In this document: positions 47,070 to 60,869 of the stretch, one piece after another
Layout of the letters: each line of letters opens with the position of its first letter
How positions within the stretch are numbered: the stretch's first letter is position 1
DNA from: Climacium dendroides
Taxonomy: Eukaryota; Streptophyta; Bryopsida; Hypnales; Climaciaceae
Length of the DNA stretch: 64,000 bases
Assembly (NCBI GenBank): GCA_950106755.1
Contig: OX467091.1
Coordinates: forward strand, 14,835,538 to 14,899,537
Direction of reading: 5' to 3'
Made by a program: the position numbers and the translations under genes
The notes under the pieces: generated by a model
The model's input: the letters and a program-made list of their open reading frames with translations, nothing else
Databases searched by the model: none
What the model was told of the DNA's origin: nothing

Positions 47070-49298
47070 TTACATGTTATTTATAAGACGTTTATGACTC
47101 CATTGTATGGGCGGTTTTGTCATTTCAAGACAAACCACTTCAGAAATTCACAGAAATTACAATTTTAATCAAAAAATATATAATTCCACTTCAGTTTGAT
47201 TTGTGAAACAAGAACCACACCTCTCTGGAAAATATGTGCCCCTCTTAGAGTTGGCCCCTAGATATTCAGATTGCAAATCAGAGTGGCAATACGCTTGTCT
47301 ACCTAATGAAGCACCCTAATGAGAGAGACTGAGCCAATGCAATCTCAACAACACACGATGAGCCGCTGCCTACCATTTTGTAAGAAATACATATGGCACA
47401 AGAAGCTCCCCTGCACAAGAAACTCCCCCGCCTGCACAAGAATTGCACCCGTAATCCATCAGAAAATCATTAGGATAGTCAACTAATTTTGAGCAATTGA
47501 CAGTAGTCGACTTCGATCTTTAGGGTTCACGATTGTCGACCATGGTCACCATAATTGTCGATATCCTTGTACTGTACAGACGTCGAAGTGGATCAGATGC
47601 CTGTCTTGATCGTTTCACTGCCTCGTAGGACACCATCTAAGCTTATGTCAAATGCTATGCCAAATGCATTCCTGTGAATCACCACCCAACAGTCTTGCTT
47701 GAATCATCTCAAGCCCTTTCTACGTCCAGCCTTATAAACCTCAGTAGTTACGAATCCCTGGATGATGGACTGGCAGATCAGTGAGGAATATACGTCAAGA
47801 ACCAATTCATTTACTTGCTTTGCCCACTCTCATCAAAGCTCTAAAACTCTGTAGTTTGGTGTCGTACATTATCACAACATCAAATATAAGTCTTTGGTTG
47901 ACAACAATGAATAGGGTTTTCAGTGAGGTTGAACTTTTAGACATCTTGAAGAGAATCAGTCCCATGAATCAAGGAGGCATCTACAAAGCCCTCCCTATAT
48001 ACAGTACAGTATCATGGGGAAGCCTCTAAATGATCAGATGTATCCAAAGGAACTGAAGACCACTCAATTAATCATCACGAAAACTCTCTTATTAATGTCC
48101 AAAAGCTACTGAAGAAGCCCAATTTAATTGAAAACACTGTTTTAGGATGCCTCCCTATGATACTTTCCAAGGTCGCAAAACACTAAAGCATACACAAAGA
48201 TAGTATAGGAGCCAAAATTAGGGTTTAAAAGAGCTCTGAAAGGTGAGCCAAGTAGGACAGACCTTGGGAGGCTCTTCAAATACTGTAATGCTGCTGCACC
48301 TGTTCCGATGTCTCGCCATACGAGTAACCGCTGCTGCAAGATCTGGCGGAGAAGGAAAAACCATGTTCTCGACCGTCAAGACACTCTCCTCGCAGCAGCA
48401 GTCATCGCTACTCCAACCCAATGGAGAGTGAGCATGCTGGAATTAATGCCAAGCTTCTCCACAACTGCCACTATTCCTGCAGTAGCCTTGTTTCTAGACT
48501 ACCTCGTCCTTCTATGCTACCGAGATGGAAAAACGACCCTCAACTTGCCTGTGTGAGAACTGCGCATCTTCGCAAGTGGACAATCACGAAGTGCAGCCTA
48601 TGAAAATCAACAAGAGCTAGAATCTTGATATACGGACTCGGGTCACGTAAAAATTGCAGATTGTAAACGCATTGAAATAGGTCATTTTCACATATCTGAA
48701 CTTGTCAAGAGAGGTTTGAACCCAAAGATTAGATATTCTGCCCAAACTGCCAAGATCAATATCCTTGTTCAAAACCCTCAAGTACACCGTCAAACAGCTA
48801 GCGGAATTGAGAAAGGGAAGAAAACATGGTGAGATCCAGAAGTAACAGGGGCACGGAATAGCAGAAACATGATGGATTCAAAGTACCTGAGTCTTCATTG
48901 ATACTGTTATACATAGATAGAGAGCAATGTACATCCTTAATGTAGGACAATACACCTGAAGCTGCTACAAGAGTGACAAATTTGTGGTCACTCACTCCAG
49001 AGTGTGCGTGATGGCAGTTCAAGAGAGAATGCCCATTGGGCTACTGTACATAAGGGCTTGAAAATTCAGCTCCAAATCTGAGGAACCAGCCTAGCGCAGA
49101 ATTCACAAGCAAGATAGACTTGCGGAGAGGCTAGCCAGTTGCTTTCCCGACACAATGGTGAGCGGGTGCACCTTCTTCCCAGGCGAAAACAATTAGGCTG
49201 TAAGACGCAAGAAAGGAAACAGAAATGGTTGAGAATGGCCCCTACAGTGAAAACTAGTACCATTTGGTACCTGGATAATATGTATTCAAAGGTTTCTA
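47070..49298. other. TT9/GFS9 3' flank; no gene firmly supported
   Basis: Holds the presumed 3' UTR and terminator of the TT9/GFS9 gene. A less AT-rich patch at 48200-48560 has minus-strand frames with exon-like borders (AVVEKLGINSSMLTLHW; NMVFPSPPDLAAAVTRMA) that I cannot assign to a family. Confidence 0.35.
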
Positions 49299-52200
49299 TC
49301 ACTGATGCGCGCCAGTATCTGTTGCTAAAAAAGGTGATACTATAAGGCTGATAGAGTGGCGTTGATTAGCCAGCTTCCCCTGGATAAAGAGGCAGGCATG
49401 CTTGGAAGCTTCTTCATCTTCAAAAGCAAGAGTCCATCGCCCATCCACAAGATTCTTCACCTTTGGACTTGTTTTGGAAAGACCTAGTTTCCCTACATCT
49501 GCCAAGGGCTGGTGGGGCGATCGAATCCGTAAGTGTAGCCAAGTCGCATGTTTCTCATCGACTCTAGGCTGTCAAATCCCAACCACCAGCAATAACATGT
49601 CAATTTCGATCTCAGATATATAAAGTCTTCTTCCTCAAGCGAATGCCGCTCAGGCCTTTTCATAAATTAGCATAGTTCATACACATATGTTTGAATAAAT
49701 TACAAGAACAAGCATTCCAATCCGCACAAATTACATATACCACATTAAAACCTTAAAACAAGGGCCAAGGGTTAAAAGTCCGGTTACTTACATCTGAGCC
49801 AACTAAAGGTGCTGTAACGCGGATCACGCCACGGCGCTGCTTGATGGAAACGTCCTCTACCAACAATAACGACCCTGCTGTTTCTCCCAGCACCACAACG
49901 AGATGCACATGCCGCTCTTTCCCTCTTTCAAATGCAACCTTGCATGGCATGGCATCTTCCACTGCAAAACAAACCACAACAAATTACAGTGTGTCATTTG
50001 CCAGAGCTGGAGTTAAGTTGCAACCTGCCGAATAAGAGGAAGGCATCCTCCACTATTAAGACGGCATGAAGTGCTCGGAGGGATTTATAGTCTTGAAAAT
50101 TTATAGAATATTCCGGTGATGAGCAGAATGAAGCCTAATCAATAGACGGTTGTCAGATGGATGGGAACCTAAAACCGGAAGTAATACTATAAGACACCTT
50201 TAGGATCCCTTACACCACGATCCAATGACCGCTCAGTCCTTACTTCAAACTCTCACAATGAGAAAGGGCACAATTCTGACCTTCAATATTTTCCTCAACG
50301 ACCAAACAAACCACGCAAATAACCACAATCTCGTAGGAAATTCTCTTTAACTTCAAAAAAAGAATAAGCTCACCTTTTAACTCTCAACCATTTGTAAGTT
50401 ATGAGCATTGAAGAGTCTCGGTTCGGACCCATCTTCTAATTCTCCAAATTGTGCACACTATAACGTGATTGAAAATTTGACTTAGAAATGGTGCTGGTCG
50501 TGATAATATTTTAATCTCACATACAACTACATTGATTTGTCCTAATAGTGTGCGTGACACTAATTTACCAAAGTCACACTATTTTGAATGAGAACAGGAT
50601 GTAATATTCCTGTATTTTACCAATTTCCACAAAAAAGAAAATTTGTGGTAACACTAATGTTCTAGGTGAGGCTAATTTCCCCCCCTCACTATTAGGATAA
50701 ATTAGAGTAGGGGTTCCCACTTCACTCCTAGGATTGTAGCATGTAACAAACATACCCTGTGTACATTGGCTCATTTACTCCTGGTTGCATGAAATAACGA
50801 TTCCGGGCAGGAAGGGGAGCAGTTATAAATCACAAATGGAAAATTTGCCCACAGAAAGATGGTTCACCTAATGAGCATTTTCGTCAGAAATATTCTGAAT
50901 GGAATACGAAATGAAGGTTTTGAGAATGCCCATCATTGCTTACAAATTTCCACCTCTGTGCCCACCGTTGTTGACGCGATTGGATGCTGAACCCTCATGG
51001 CCTCCGGCAACTCAACTAAAGGGGCAATTTCTGGCAATGTACCCTCCACAAGAAGGACTCTCATTTGATAAAGAACCATCAAAATCTGAACCCGTTCAAA
51101 ACTGTCATCAGTGTAGGACAAAAGGCAGCTGTAATCGTATCCAATATTCACTATTAGGCGGCGTACAAAATCAACATTAGTCAAGCTGCAAACTTAATAT
51201 ACTGGAGAGTCATTTTAGGCTTGGAGAAATGTGCATGGCAGCCCACTGTACTTCCCTAACCCCATACATTTAACCAGAACACAGTTTGAGACACTTGGAC
51301 TTCTCTAAGACTTCTAAAGATGAGGTTGTCCTTTTGCAAATGGGTTACTGCATGTTTAATATACTTCCATCTGATTGAGTTATATTAAGCGTAGGAACCT
51401 TGTATGATACTCTAATAAACGAGATATAGCAGAAAAATACCTTGACAGATGTCCGCATTCTTTCTCCAACATGAATGGAGGAGGTTAGCGGCGCATTCTC
51501 TGCAGAGAGAAATACAGGAGTAAGCACTAAAAACTTTAACGCTCACCTTCTAGGACAGAATTGTAACCTGCAAGTCTTCAAACAAAGAGAATCTTAAGAA
51601 AGGACAAGAAAGCACAAGAATATTAAAAATTCTGCTACTACTCACAAGAGCAAACACTGAATTTAGTGCTTAAGAAGCGTTGAGGTTACCTCCTGTGTTG
51701 GTTTGAGAGCTTGGCATCAGCACAAACGACGCATCCTTCTGAAGCATTGGTGTGTCAAGTGCTACGCACAGAAAGCAGGAAAGCACTTTAAAATTTATGA
51801 ACCGCCACCAACTTGTGGCCAGTTTAAGTTTAACAACAGAGTCGAATTTCCTGATAAAGCTGTACATGCGTTGCATCCACAGTACAGAAAAGAACTGGGA
51901 TATTTCTTCCAATGGTGCCAGGATAACGAAAGTAAAGCTCAACATCGATATTGAACAATACGTCCCAGAAAGATTGCAAAAGAAAAGCAGGATCACCTTT
52001 ACGGCAGATTTTCCATTCTTCTGTCATCACTGCTGGGATGATATCTGACCAACAATCAGTCAACTCAAGAGAGAAATCTTTCTGAGCAGCTGCATATGCG
52101 CTCTGACATGGAAACATGATAATTGTCAATCGATGGAAATATCATGCAATGCAGAGTCGGAGTGCCAATCAATCAATCAAAATCCTACCAACAAGCACCA

Positions 52201-55200
52201 ACATAACTCGAAAAAAAGGAAACCGCTAAGATTTGAAGACCACATTATAAGAAAACGGAAACATAAACTGAGCTCAAGATTTAAAAGACTTCCTAAATAA
52301 AAACGCTAGATTCAGAGAAAAGGTCGTAATAACATAGTAGGCATACATTAAGCAGTGACATGTGAGCATCAGTGATTTTGTGCTCTTGGTATGGCAAAAG
52401 CTGACGCAGCAACCACCCTGCTTGCCATAGCACCTCTGCGTAGGGGGGAGGCCTTCGACACATCAATTGAATCAATGCTTCAAGCATCTGTGGAAATCAA
52501 AATACAAAAACAAATACCGTGAGAACTTTTACTGATTGATTGCAGTAACCCATACTCTAATGAGTGATATTGTCGTGCAACAATCACAAGTAAATTTACG
52601 GCAGAGGTACCTGACTGCGATGTCTCAAAGAGACCGATCCTGACAACAATTCATCGCCAAGGTGATTTTCCCAGTGATCACCCTGTCAGAAAATCGCCAG
52701 ATTAGTCTCCCTCACACCTAATATCTGATTCACAGCAGCTGCTAAACCTTAAATCCACTATAAAGAACTAGCAAACTCAAGCTACAGCAGAAATTCAATG
52801 AATCGCCACGGGAGTAATAAAAACAATCAGTCAGAATGCAGATATTAAAACAAGTATTTATAACACAAGAATGTGATACATGATGAAGCGTTTATGCTAA
52901 GGACAAAGACAAAAATGTGAGCATACCCAAAACACCTTATACTTCACCTTTTAATTCTGTCAATTTGATACTTAGTTAAATTATTAATTTTAGTGTTATC
53001 ATTAAAACCTAATCGAGCACGCACTTAAACTGCTTTTCTAGGGTCAAGTCCAGAGATTCGAGTTAAAGCAATTTCTACTTGTTCATTCGGCAATAATTAA
53101 TTTCTAAAATACTCTCTCTGTCTCAAAAAGAAACCTGTGTTTCAGATTTTCTTTGGGATTAAGAAATCATAGCAATAAATTGCAACTGAAAGGTGTCAAA
53201 GATTTGTCTTCAACTATTCCAAATCCAAGTACATAGTTTTTGCGTTTAAAACTGCCTCCAAATCCAAGTACATAGTTTTTACGTTTAAAACTGCCTTGAA
53301 AGGAAAGAAAAGCAACGTCAAAAGTATGACTTTTTGGGTTTTTTCTCATCAGTGCCGATTCATAGAAAGTGGTCAATATGTACAAATGTACATGAAGGAC
53401 AAGCAAACCTAGCTACTCAAGTTCTTCCATCTATTGAAAAAACAAATCCTAGTGCTCACAATATTGTTGTTTCTGGCACAATTAGTAAAAAGAAACCAAA
53501 TCTAACTCACAAAGAGCATAGAGCAGGGTACAATAAAGAGGCAAATACATGTTTCTGCAAATACATGTTTCTCTTTGAGATTCTATCAGTGTTTAAGCAA
53601 TAGGGTGAGAGAGAGGCAAATGAGGTTTCTTTTTGAAATTCTATCAATGGTTAAACAATAGGGGGAGAGAGAGAGGCAAACACGGGTTTCTTTTTGAGAC
53701 AGAGGGAGGATTCCGTTTCTTGGTTATGTAATAAGTAAACCTTCAGCAATCAGTGTCTTCACCCAGTAAAGAGAATTAAGTCAGATCCAACGTGGCAGAT
53801 AATGCTATCATGTAAGGAGGTCGTCATAAGTATAGGGGCTATACCAATAAGTCATCATGCCGCCCGTCTAATGAAGGCGAGAAGAGCCGATCGACTTCAC
53901 TATCGGATTTGTCGCCGATTAATTGTTGCTGAAATTCAACAGTTATCGAAACTGTCAGCATGTGAACTTAAACCTTGACAAAGCCAAAAATATTAACAAA
54001 ATAACCAAGCGTTTCAAAGGTCAGTTTGCCAATGTTCACAGATGTATCTGAGGGAGACTTCAATTCTGACGTACAAAAGCTAAAAGTATGAAGTAAAGTA
54101 AAAAAGTCATACCAAAAGTAGCTTCTTATGGCGTTTCCGACGAGGAAGAATCCCAAGGGCATCTAGCAATGATTCATCCAAAGCTGTCTCCCAAATAACC
54201 CCCAAAAACCATCAATCACAAATCCAGGTTTTTAGACAACATCAATAAATATAAAATTGGATTACCGGATTTACCTTCGTTTTGCAGGAAAGAAACTGAT
54301 AGGCAAAGGGAAGCCATCACCAATTTATCATCATTGCAGAGAAGATATGACAGCAATATTTTCCTGCAATGCAACAATAATAACATAATCACTGTAGCAC
54401 TATAGATGATTCAAACAGGTAGTAACTTGCAATAAATGCAGCAAAATGATCATCTAAATAAAATCTTCTAGAATAATGCTTGGAAAAACAGGCTCTAACA
54501 CAAAATAAGACTTTCCTAACACAAACGACACATGAGATAACAGTTGAGTTGAAGATGACATAGCATAATAAAAAGGAGACTGTTCTTCAGGTGTAGGACG
54601 AACCGGCCGTCTAGTTCTTCTGAAGCAGTTGGTACTGCATTAGAGTCATCGAAATCTTCTCCCGCTTCTTTTCCTTCTCTGTCTAAGCTTCCACCTTCAC
54701 TCACCAGGCCGGGAGAGTATTCAAGACTCAGATCAACTGGTGCTGCTTGGTCCGCTCTTAGCAACGAAGCCCCAATCCTATTAACTAAAGTTTTGTGGTG
54801 CACAACATGTAACAGCCGCAATAGAAGATATAAAGATGTCAGGGTGCTGATATGTTTATCCTGCATGACGTCCCAGCATTAGTCTACTCTGGCTACCATA
54901 GACTGGTACGTGACGAGAGCGGTATTGATCGAAAATGAAGACCGCATTCTATTCAAGTTATTCATATGTACGGAATCAAACATATAAAAAGAATTCATGT
55001 ACAATTCAAAAATACACTTGAAATAGGTTAATTCTTCTTAACAATTCATTACTTCTTTATCAGTAAGTAGAAGCAAATACCGATGGGCGACTGGCACATT
55101 TGTCGACAGGACGTAAAGAAGGTAGCAACAGAGGCAAGACCAGGATATTCATGATATGCTTTGTCATGATTGACTTTAGAACAGGTACACCAGAATTGAT

Positions 55201-58136
55201 AATGTCGTTGCAATAATAGAGGAGATCCCCAATTTCAGCTATGGCTCCTTCCACCCTTCCCTGCATCTGTCCAGAGTCTGGCGATCTGATCATAAAGAAA
55301 AATTTGAGGTTATAAACCAATCTGACAACTGTATATGACACAACAGAGAAACTCAAAATAACACGTAGAAAAGCTAATCTTCTCATCAATGAACAGACAC
55401 TTCGCTGTCCTATAATTCCGAAGTCTGAAAATACACCTAATTGACGAGGTAATAAGAAATCAAAGCTACAAGGAAGAATCACTGTACTCCCCGAAAGTGT
55501 CTTCGTAGTGGTTGAGAGCTACTTGCATGTATGTCATTTCTGCCCAATAGAAAGGTTTACGTAAAACATAAGAGAACATAGATAACTCACTTCGAGACCT
55601 CAGCCACCAGGCAATCCAAGCCAAAGGATTGCTGCCTTAAAAAAGTAACAAGGTCTGAGAAATAGTCCACCACTGGCGGATTTGTCACGAACATTCGGAT
55701 GCTATCATCATCCACTGTCCAATCCCATCAACATCAACAAGGAAGACGGGAAGGATTAATAACAACAAAGTCCGTAACTGAGAAAACACACAATCAGGTC
55801 GCAACGCATGCGTGAAAGCTTCCAGCATATCCGTGAACGCAAAAACTAAATTTTGACTCACCGTTATAGACACTGAGAGTAATTGTCCGAACAGCAATGC
55901 GAACCATGCCCTCTTCATGGTGAAAGAACTTAATAGCTTCAGTGTACAAGGGAAAAGATACCACTTCCTCCTGCATACCAACAAGGACGTGAAGAAACGA
56001 AAATTTCTAGCAAACATAAACAAGTTTGTCACCATCTCACAGGTTCAACAGTGTATCTCAAATTATCCCACTAGCGACACCAACTCATCTTAGAGCGATT
56101 CTGGCGGGGCGTTACCTTCAGAAGATACAGTACTACCCTAGTTCGATTCATACCGGTTTCAACTTAAACGACCTTAGATGAAATGCACGCGGCCTGAAGA
56201 GATTGTAATGTACTTTACTGAAGAATGTAGTATACTGATATAAACAAGTGCTATCACAGAGTCAAAAAGAGAAAAGGACGCTTCACAAACATTGTTGGTC
56301 TTGATAAAGAATGAAACTGTGTTGCGGTCCAATTTCATGCTGATCGTCCTGAGTCACAGAGACAGGAAGCTGTGTCAAATGGTGCCGCGCACAAACCTAC
56401 CAAAGTGATGCTGAACTCTGAAAGGATGCTACAAATGCAACGGCACACACAGCAATTTCCAGCAATTATCACCCCCGTAATAATACATGCAAATACTAAT
56501 CCAGAATAGAGGTAAAACTGGAGGGTGGATCTTCACTTGTAGTACCTCAAAAATACGATATAATAAGCCAGAAGTTCTTCATGGCGGAAATCAAAAGGGA
56601 ATGTAATGAGGTGATTGATGTATTCATTGCTGAATAGATAGTCTGCAAAAGGCACAGGATAACCGCATAAGAATGCTTCGCATCTGATGCAAGACGCTAA
56701 GTGTGACTCGGTGCGGAATCTCATTACACCGATGGAACATAGGCACTCAATGAACTGATCATTTTCAAGATGCGTGTGACAATGAGAGCCTCGCTGCTCT
56801 TCTGAAAAGTAAAAACCACGAAATACACTAGGACAGTAGCTGTCGCCGAGCAAAGAGTATATCCGGCAGAGCAGAAGAATAACTCATCAATCAGACTTCA
56901 GCCTTTCTCTAAGTAGATGCAATTCAAATTTAACACGTACAAATGGCATGGTCACTGCGTATATTCTGAATCATGATGCTCAGCGTTTGCAGCAGCTGCA
57001 CTGCTACAGTGGTTGTCTTGCTACTGCTCCTCAAAATACGTACGAAAGTTGCCATCACCTGCTTCTCCATAAAAAAACTGCACACGCAAGTCAGCAACAA
57101 CCACTCCTTATTTAATTCTAACATACCTGAATGACTTATGACACTTGATCAACTTCATCTGCCAGCAACTGTGCGCTAAGATGATGGATCAAGCAAGCAG
57201 CAGTATTATCAAAATTTAAGAGGCTTCCTCCTTCAGTTACACGCTTGCGTTACGTTACCACAGACATACTTATCTCCAAAGTTTCACAAATAAAGCATCC
57301 AGATCTTACTCAAAGAAGGCAGGATCGTGTTGATCTCCCCATATTAAAAGCTCGGCCATCGATCTGATCGTTTCCACTAGATAATCCTGCAATAGCACGC
57401 CCAACAACTGAAACTTACAGATCCAACGTACATTATCGTCCAAGTACACAAACAATTTTTTCTGGTTCTCCCAATCACGGTATGACTAAAATTTCAAAAA
57501 CTAATTTCCGTTAAATCAAGGTTCTTTCAGGTCCTATGGTCAATTGATATTCAAGACTGACCTCTAGAGCACACGATCTCTCTCCATTTTTGAGAAAAAA
57601 ATAAATACGTCAACTCCTGTTCAACAAAATAACAATTAATTTTAAGAAAATTAAGATCGCTCCTGACAAATGCCTTATTGATCAAACCTTGTTGGAATTC
57701 GTAATCACAGTTGCTTTTTGCAGCTGGTCGTTGAGGTATCTGCATCCAAACACAGAGCAGCTGAGCTCTCATATATATTCTAACGAAGAAATCCGAACGC
57801 CTACATCAAACTAAGTTAAGATTTTACTAAGCCGGTTTGCAGTTCAGAATGTGATTAAAGCAAAACAATCCAGATTCCGGTAAGAGCAGCATACGATGAT
57901 AGCAAAGGGCTAAATCCTCGTCTCAATACAAAAAGTGCTTACAAACGCTCCACATCACTCAAAACTGTGATCATGAAAGCGACCGCCAATAATTCCATCA
58001 CCTCTCAAGCCACCGATCACCTACAAACCCTCCACTCTCCACTCTACCCTCGCCAAATCTCGACAGTCCTCTCATCTACAGCAACTCACATGAGCTCTGT
58101 CATCGAGAACCGCTCGCGGGAGCGCCAGAACCACAT
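49299..58136 (-). CDS. GFS9: TT9/GFS9 homologue (CLEC16A/Ema family), 21 exons
   Basis: Reconstructed exons: 58136-58090, 57739-57688, 57386-57310, 57077-56941, 56642-56546, 56348-56291, 55970-55862, 55714-55591, 55285-55081, 54860-54532, 54363-54275, 54183-54113, 53928-53845, 52682-52611, 52487-52347, 52102-51997, 51761-51690, 51499-51441, 51085-50944, 49961-49792 and 49568-49299. They total 2511 nt, or 836 residues, and every phase is consistent. The 54532 donor is the least certain. The N-terminal FPL domain is clear ([49 protein letters not shown]). Later landmarks are [26 protein letters not shown] and [10 protein letters not shown]. In Arabidopsis the Golgi-associated protein supports vacuolar sorting and flavonoid accumulation; animal CLEC16A/Ema acts in endosome and mitophagy traffic. 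The gene appears functional. Introns carry a Stowaway-like element and a dispersed repeat. Confidence 0.9.
50062..50907. repeat. Dispersed ~850-bp repeat, copy 2, in TT9/GFS9 intron
   Basis: Lies in the intron between exons ending 50944 and starting 49961 and makes up most of it. It retains many CpG sites (for example AGTGCTCGG, AACCGGAAG, CACGATCCAATGACCG) that are TpG or CpA in the intergenic copy at 41531-42395. Confidence 0.85.
53112..53708. mobile_element. Stowaway-like element in TT9/GFS9 intron
   Basis: The ends read CTCTCTCTGTCTCAAAAAG and CTTTTTGAGACAGAGGGAG, matching the Stowaway terminal consensus CTCCCTCYGTYYCAAAA. TA precedes the left end and GA follows the right, so the target duplication is decayed. 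The interior contains a 43-bp tandem duplication (about 53216-53297, CCAAATCCAAGTACATAGTT) and about three AGGCAAA...GGTTTCTTTTTGA units near the right end. Confidence 0.7.
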
Positions 58137-59056
58137 GATGCCGTGCGGCGTTTAGTGCGCAACAGCCGAAAATAGGGTTGACCTCCCGTTCCGCTCCTCC
58201 ACCAGTCTGCTTGCAATTCAACACTACCTCTGAAAACCTAATCACAAGCAGCTCCTCATCTCGGCCAAATCCTGCGACGACGACTACTACTACTACTACG
58301 CCTTCTTCCTGCACATCTGCTGCGTGCCTTCTCCCCATCTCCAAAATTTCCTACTCTCCGCCCCTCGCTGCACCATCGCGATCATTCCTCCACTCCATTT
58401 CTTACAAGGCTCCTCCTCGCCCCATCGTCGTCACCGCAGGCATCCGCATCACCATTTCCAAACTCCGAAACCTCGATGCCGCATCTCGGCGACAAATGTT
58501 CCGGGCACTCTGCGATGTGTTTCCAGAGCCAGGGCACTTGTGTGCTGGCCCGGACTACCGGAGAGAACTGGCACGTAGGCTTGAGGGTCTTTCGGCGATT
58601 TCGTCGACGGTCGTCGTTTGACGACTTTCCGTTTCGTCGGACGAGGACTTGAGTGGATCCGACTGCGGGACAAAAGTGCAGATGTTTGCGTTGCCGTTCG
58701 TCGTGGGAAGACGTTCGTCTCTGTTGGACGATGTTCTGACAACGAGAAGGCAGTACACGGTCGTGGGGTTTTCATCGACGATCAGGGGCGAACGACGATT
58801 GACGTCGTCGGACGAGAGTTTAGTGGTGCTTGTTGGACAGTGGTTGGTACCGACCGGCAACTCACTGCTGACGGTGAGTGGTGCCTCGGCGGAAGGTCGG
58901 CGGACGGAATTACTTCGTCAGTGGGAATTCTTTTGCTGTTGAAAGAAATCCGCTGCCTAGCTTTGGAGCCGCATTCATTATTGGTAACAGAAAGTCCACG
59001 TTGGAAGCTGATACAGGGACTCCCGTATAAGGTAACTGCACCTAAAATCGTCCTAA
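58137..59056. promoter_or_regulatory. TT9/GFS9 upstream region, GC-rich and CGTC/GACG-rich
   Basis: Directly upstream of the TT9/GFS9 ATG. 58600-58880 is unusually dense in GTCGTC/GACGAC, ACGT and TCGTCGG motifs. Open frames exist on both strands, but the longest plus-strand one (58178-58621) starts with TTG and resembles nothing known. Most simply a promoter CpG island; a divergent unknown gene cannot be excluded. Confidence 0.4.
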
Positions 59057-59059
59057 TAA

Positions 59060-59439
59060 GAGCATCCCCACCCGTCTTGCAAAATGGATGACTTGTTAAA
59101 AGAGAGGGCTTGCAAGTGGGCCTTGGCTTGCATTTTGGGGGCAAGCCGCGGTTTGGCCTGCAAAACAGGAAGAGACAAACTGGAAGCGCCTTTCTGCCTC
59201 CTCTTCCGTGTTGTTTTTTTACCCCCTGCCATGCCGCAATTAAGTTGACATTGAAGCCATGTCCAGTAAGTTACCATGCTCTGTTTGATTCTTATCATAC
59301 GCCTAATTTTTCTGAGCCTATTAACAAGCTGTGGTCCCAATGGGTGGGCCTTGCTCCTCACCCGGCTTGCAAAAGTGGATGGCCTGGCCAAATGCCAGCC
59401 AAATCCATTCTGCATTTTACCAGACGGGTGGGGATGCTC
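59060..59439. mobile_element. Tourist/PIF-type MITE with perfect 18-bp ends
   Basis: 380 bp bounded by GAGCATCCCCACCCGTCT and its exact reverse complement AGACGGGTGGGGATGCTC. TAA flanks both sides (59057-59059 and 59440-59442), the 3-bp target duplication typical of PIF/Harbinger elements. The interior has GC-rich inverted pieces (GGCTTGCAAA-type) and no coding capacity. The intact ends and duplication suggest a fairly recent insertion, about 0.9 kb upstream of the TT9/GFS9 start codon. Confidence 0.9.
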
Positions 59440-59442
59440 TAA

Positions 59443-60865
59443 GCCCTATGCCATAACCGATATGCTCTAGAAAATGAACAACAACTTTCACAAATTGGTG
59501 AGGACTATTGATCAAAATGCCAATGATTTTATAATTTTTGGAAGTATTGTGAATTAGTTACAAATTTTCAAAGATGCAAGATGTAGAAGCTACAAATGTC
59601 ATGCAAGTGATGGTGAAATCCATTTGATGCGCATTAAAAAATGATACTAGTAGTATCAAAACATGTCATAAAGAAGAAGTTAAAACAAAAGAAAGTGCAT
59701 CCAATGTCAACCACTTGTAAAGTCGCTACCTTCACAATATTATAAATAGAGCAAATCACTATCCAAAATGACTTTACCTTATCCTTATCCTTCTATCCTT
59801 GCTATTGAGTTTCCCTTTCAAATGTAGGGAGTTGACATTCAAATGTAGTTGATTTTGGGTGTGGTTACCTCACTAGGATCTACTTAGGAAGGGCAAAAAT
59901 TTGGAGCTTTAAATATGAATTTAGATTGTTTTTACTAGTTGAGCATTCAAAGGTTGCGTTACATTACTATTGAATAATTACTAACAATCCTTAAGTTTTT
60001 GGTGTGGACAATAGTGTTTGCTTACTCCTATGGCACTAACTTCTAAAACTCTAAAGTCTCTATGTCAAATCCATTGGCTTGTCACCGTTACAATGTCGTT
60101 GTCACTGTAGAAATTGTAACTTTCTTTTTTCTTTCTTGAAGTTTGGCACTTAGATATGCAACTCCCATATTATATATAGCCCTAATTATAATCACTTATA
60201 ATTCATTTTAGTCCAATGTCAAGGGATATAATTTGATTTAATGCAGAAAACTCTTAAAGCCCTTTTAACAAAGAATCTGAAAATGTAATTATGTATATGA
60301 AATGCATATTCTTTGATAACAATAATTGCATTAAAAATCTAATTATATGAATTTTTTAAATATATATATAATAGGCCAAGCTATCTAAGATTTTGGACTT
60401 TTAAATAAAAACTTAAGATTTTTTAATTAAAAATACCTCTCAGCAAATGAATTTTTATTTAGAATGGTTGGAACTTCTTGTATGGACTCTTTAAAATTAT
60501 ATATAGGTGTTTCAATACTTTCTATATAGTGAAGTTTTTCTTTCAATAAATATGTAGTCCAAGATTTTTTACATTCCAAATTATTTATCTAAACCTTCAT
60601 CTACCTTTTTGATCTTTTTAATTTGATATAATTTTTACAAGAGTCATCCTCTAAGCCATTTTAATGCCAATGACTCCAAGGTAAAATACAAAAATTGCAT
60701 AATATGTATTATTGGCTACATGTTATAGATCATTGATAAGCTCAGTTATAAGAAGCTACTTACTGCAAAATTGGTTGATGATTTAAATAATGAAGCAAAT
60801 GAAGTATTTTTGGCTTCTTTGGTTGAAGTTCAATCTAATAATGAAGTACCTAGGCACATCACTTA
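59443..60865. other. AT-rich intergenic DNA, no gene seen
   Basis: AT-rich sequence with short AT repeats (for example around 60360). No coding sequence supported. Confidence 0.5.
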
Positions 60866-60869
60866 ATAT

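Noticed and set aside
58178..58621. 147-codon plus-strand frame divergent from TT9/GFS9
   Set aside because: Starts with TTG, with no ATG until near its end. The Ser/Thr-rich start could pass for a transit peptide, but no conserved domain follows.
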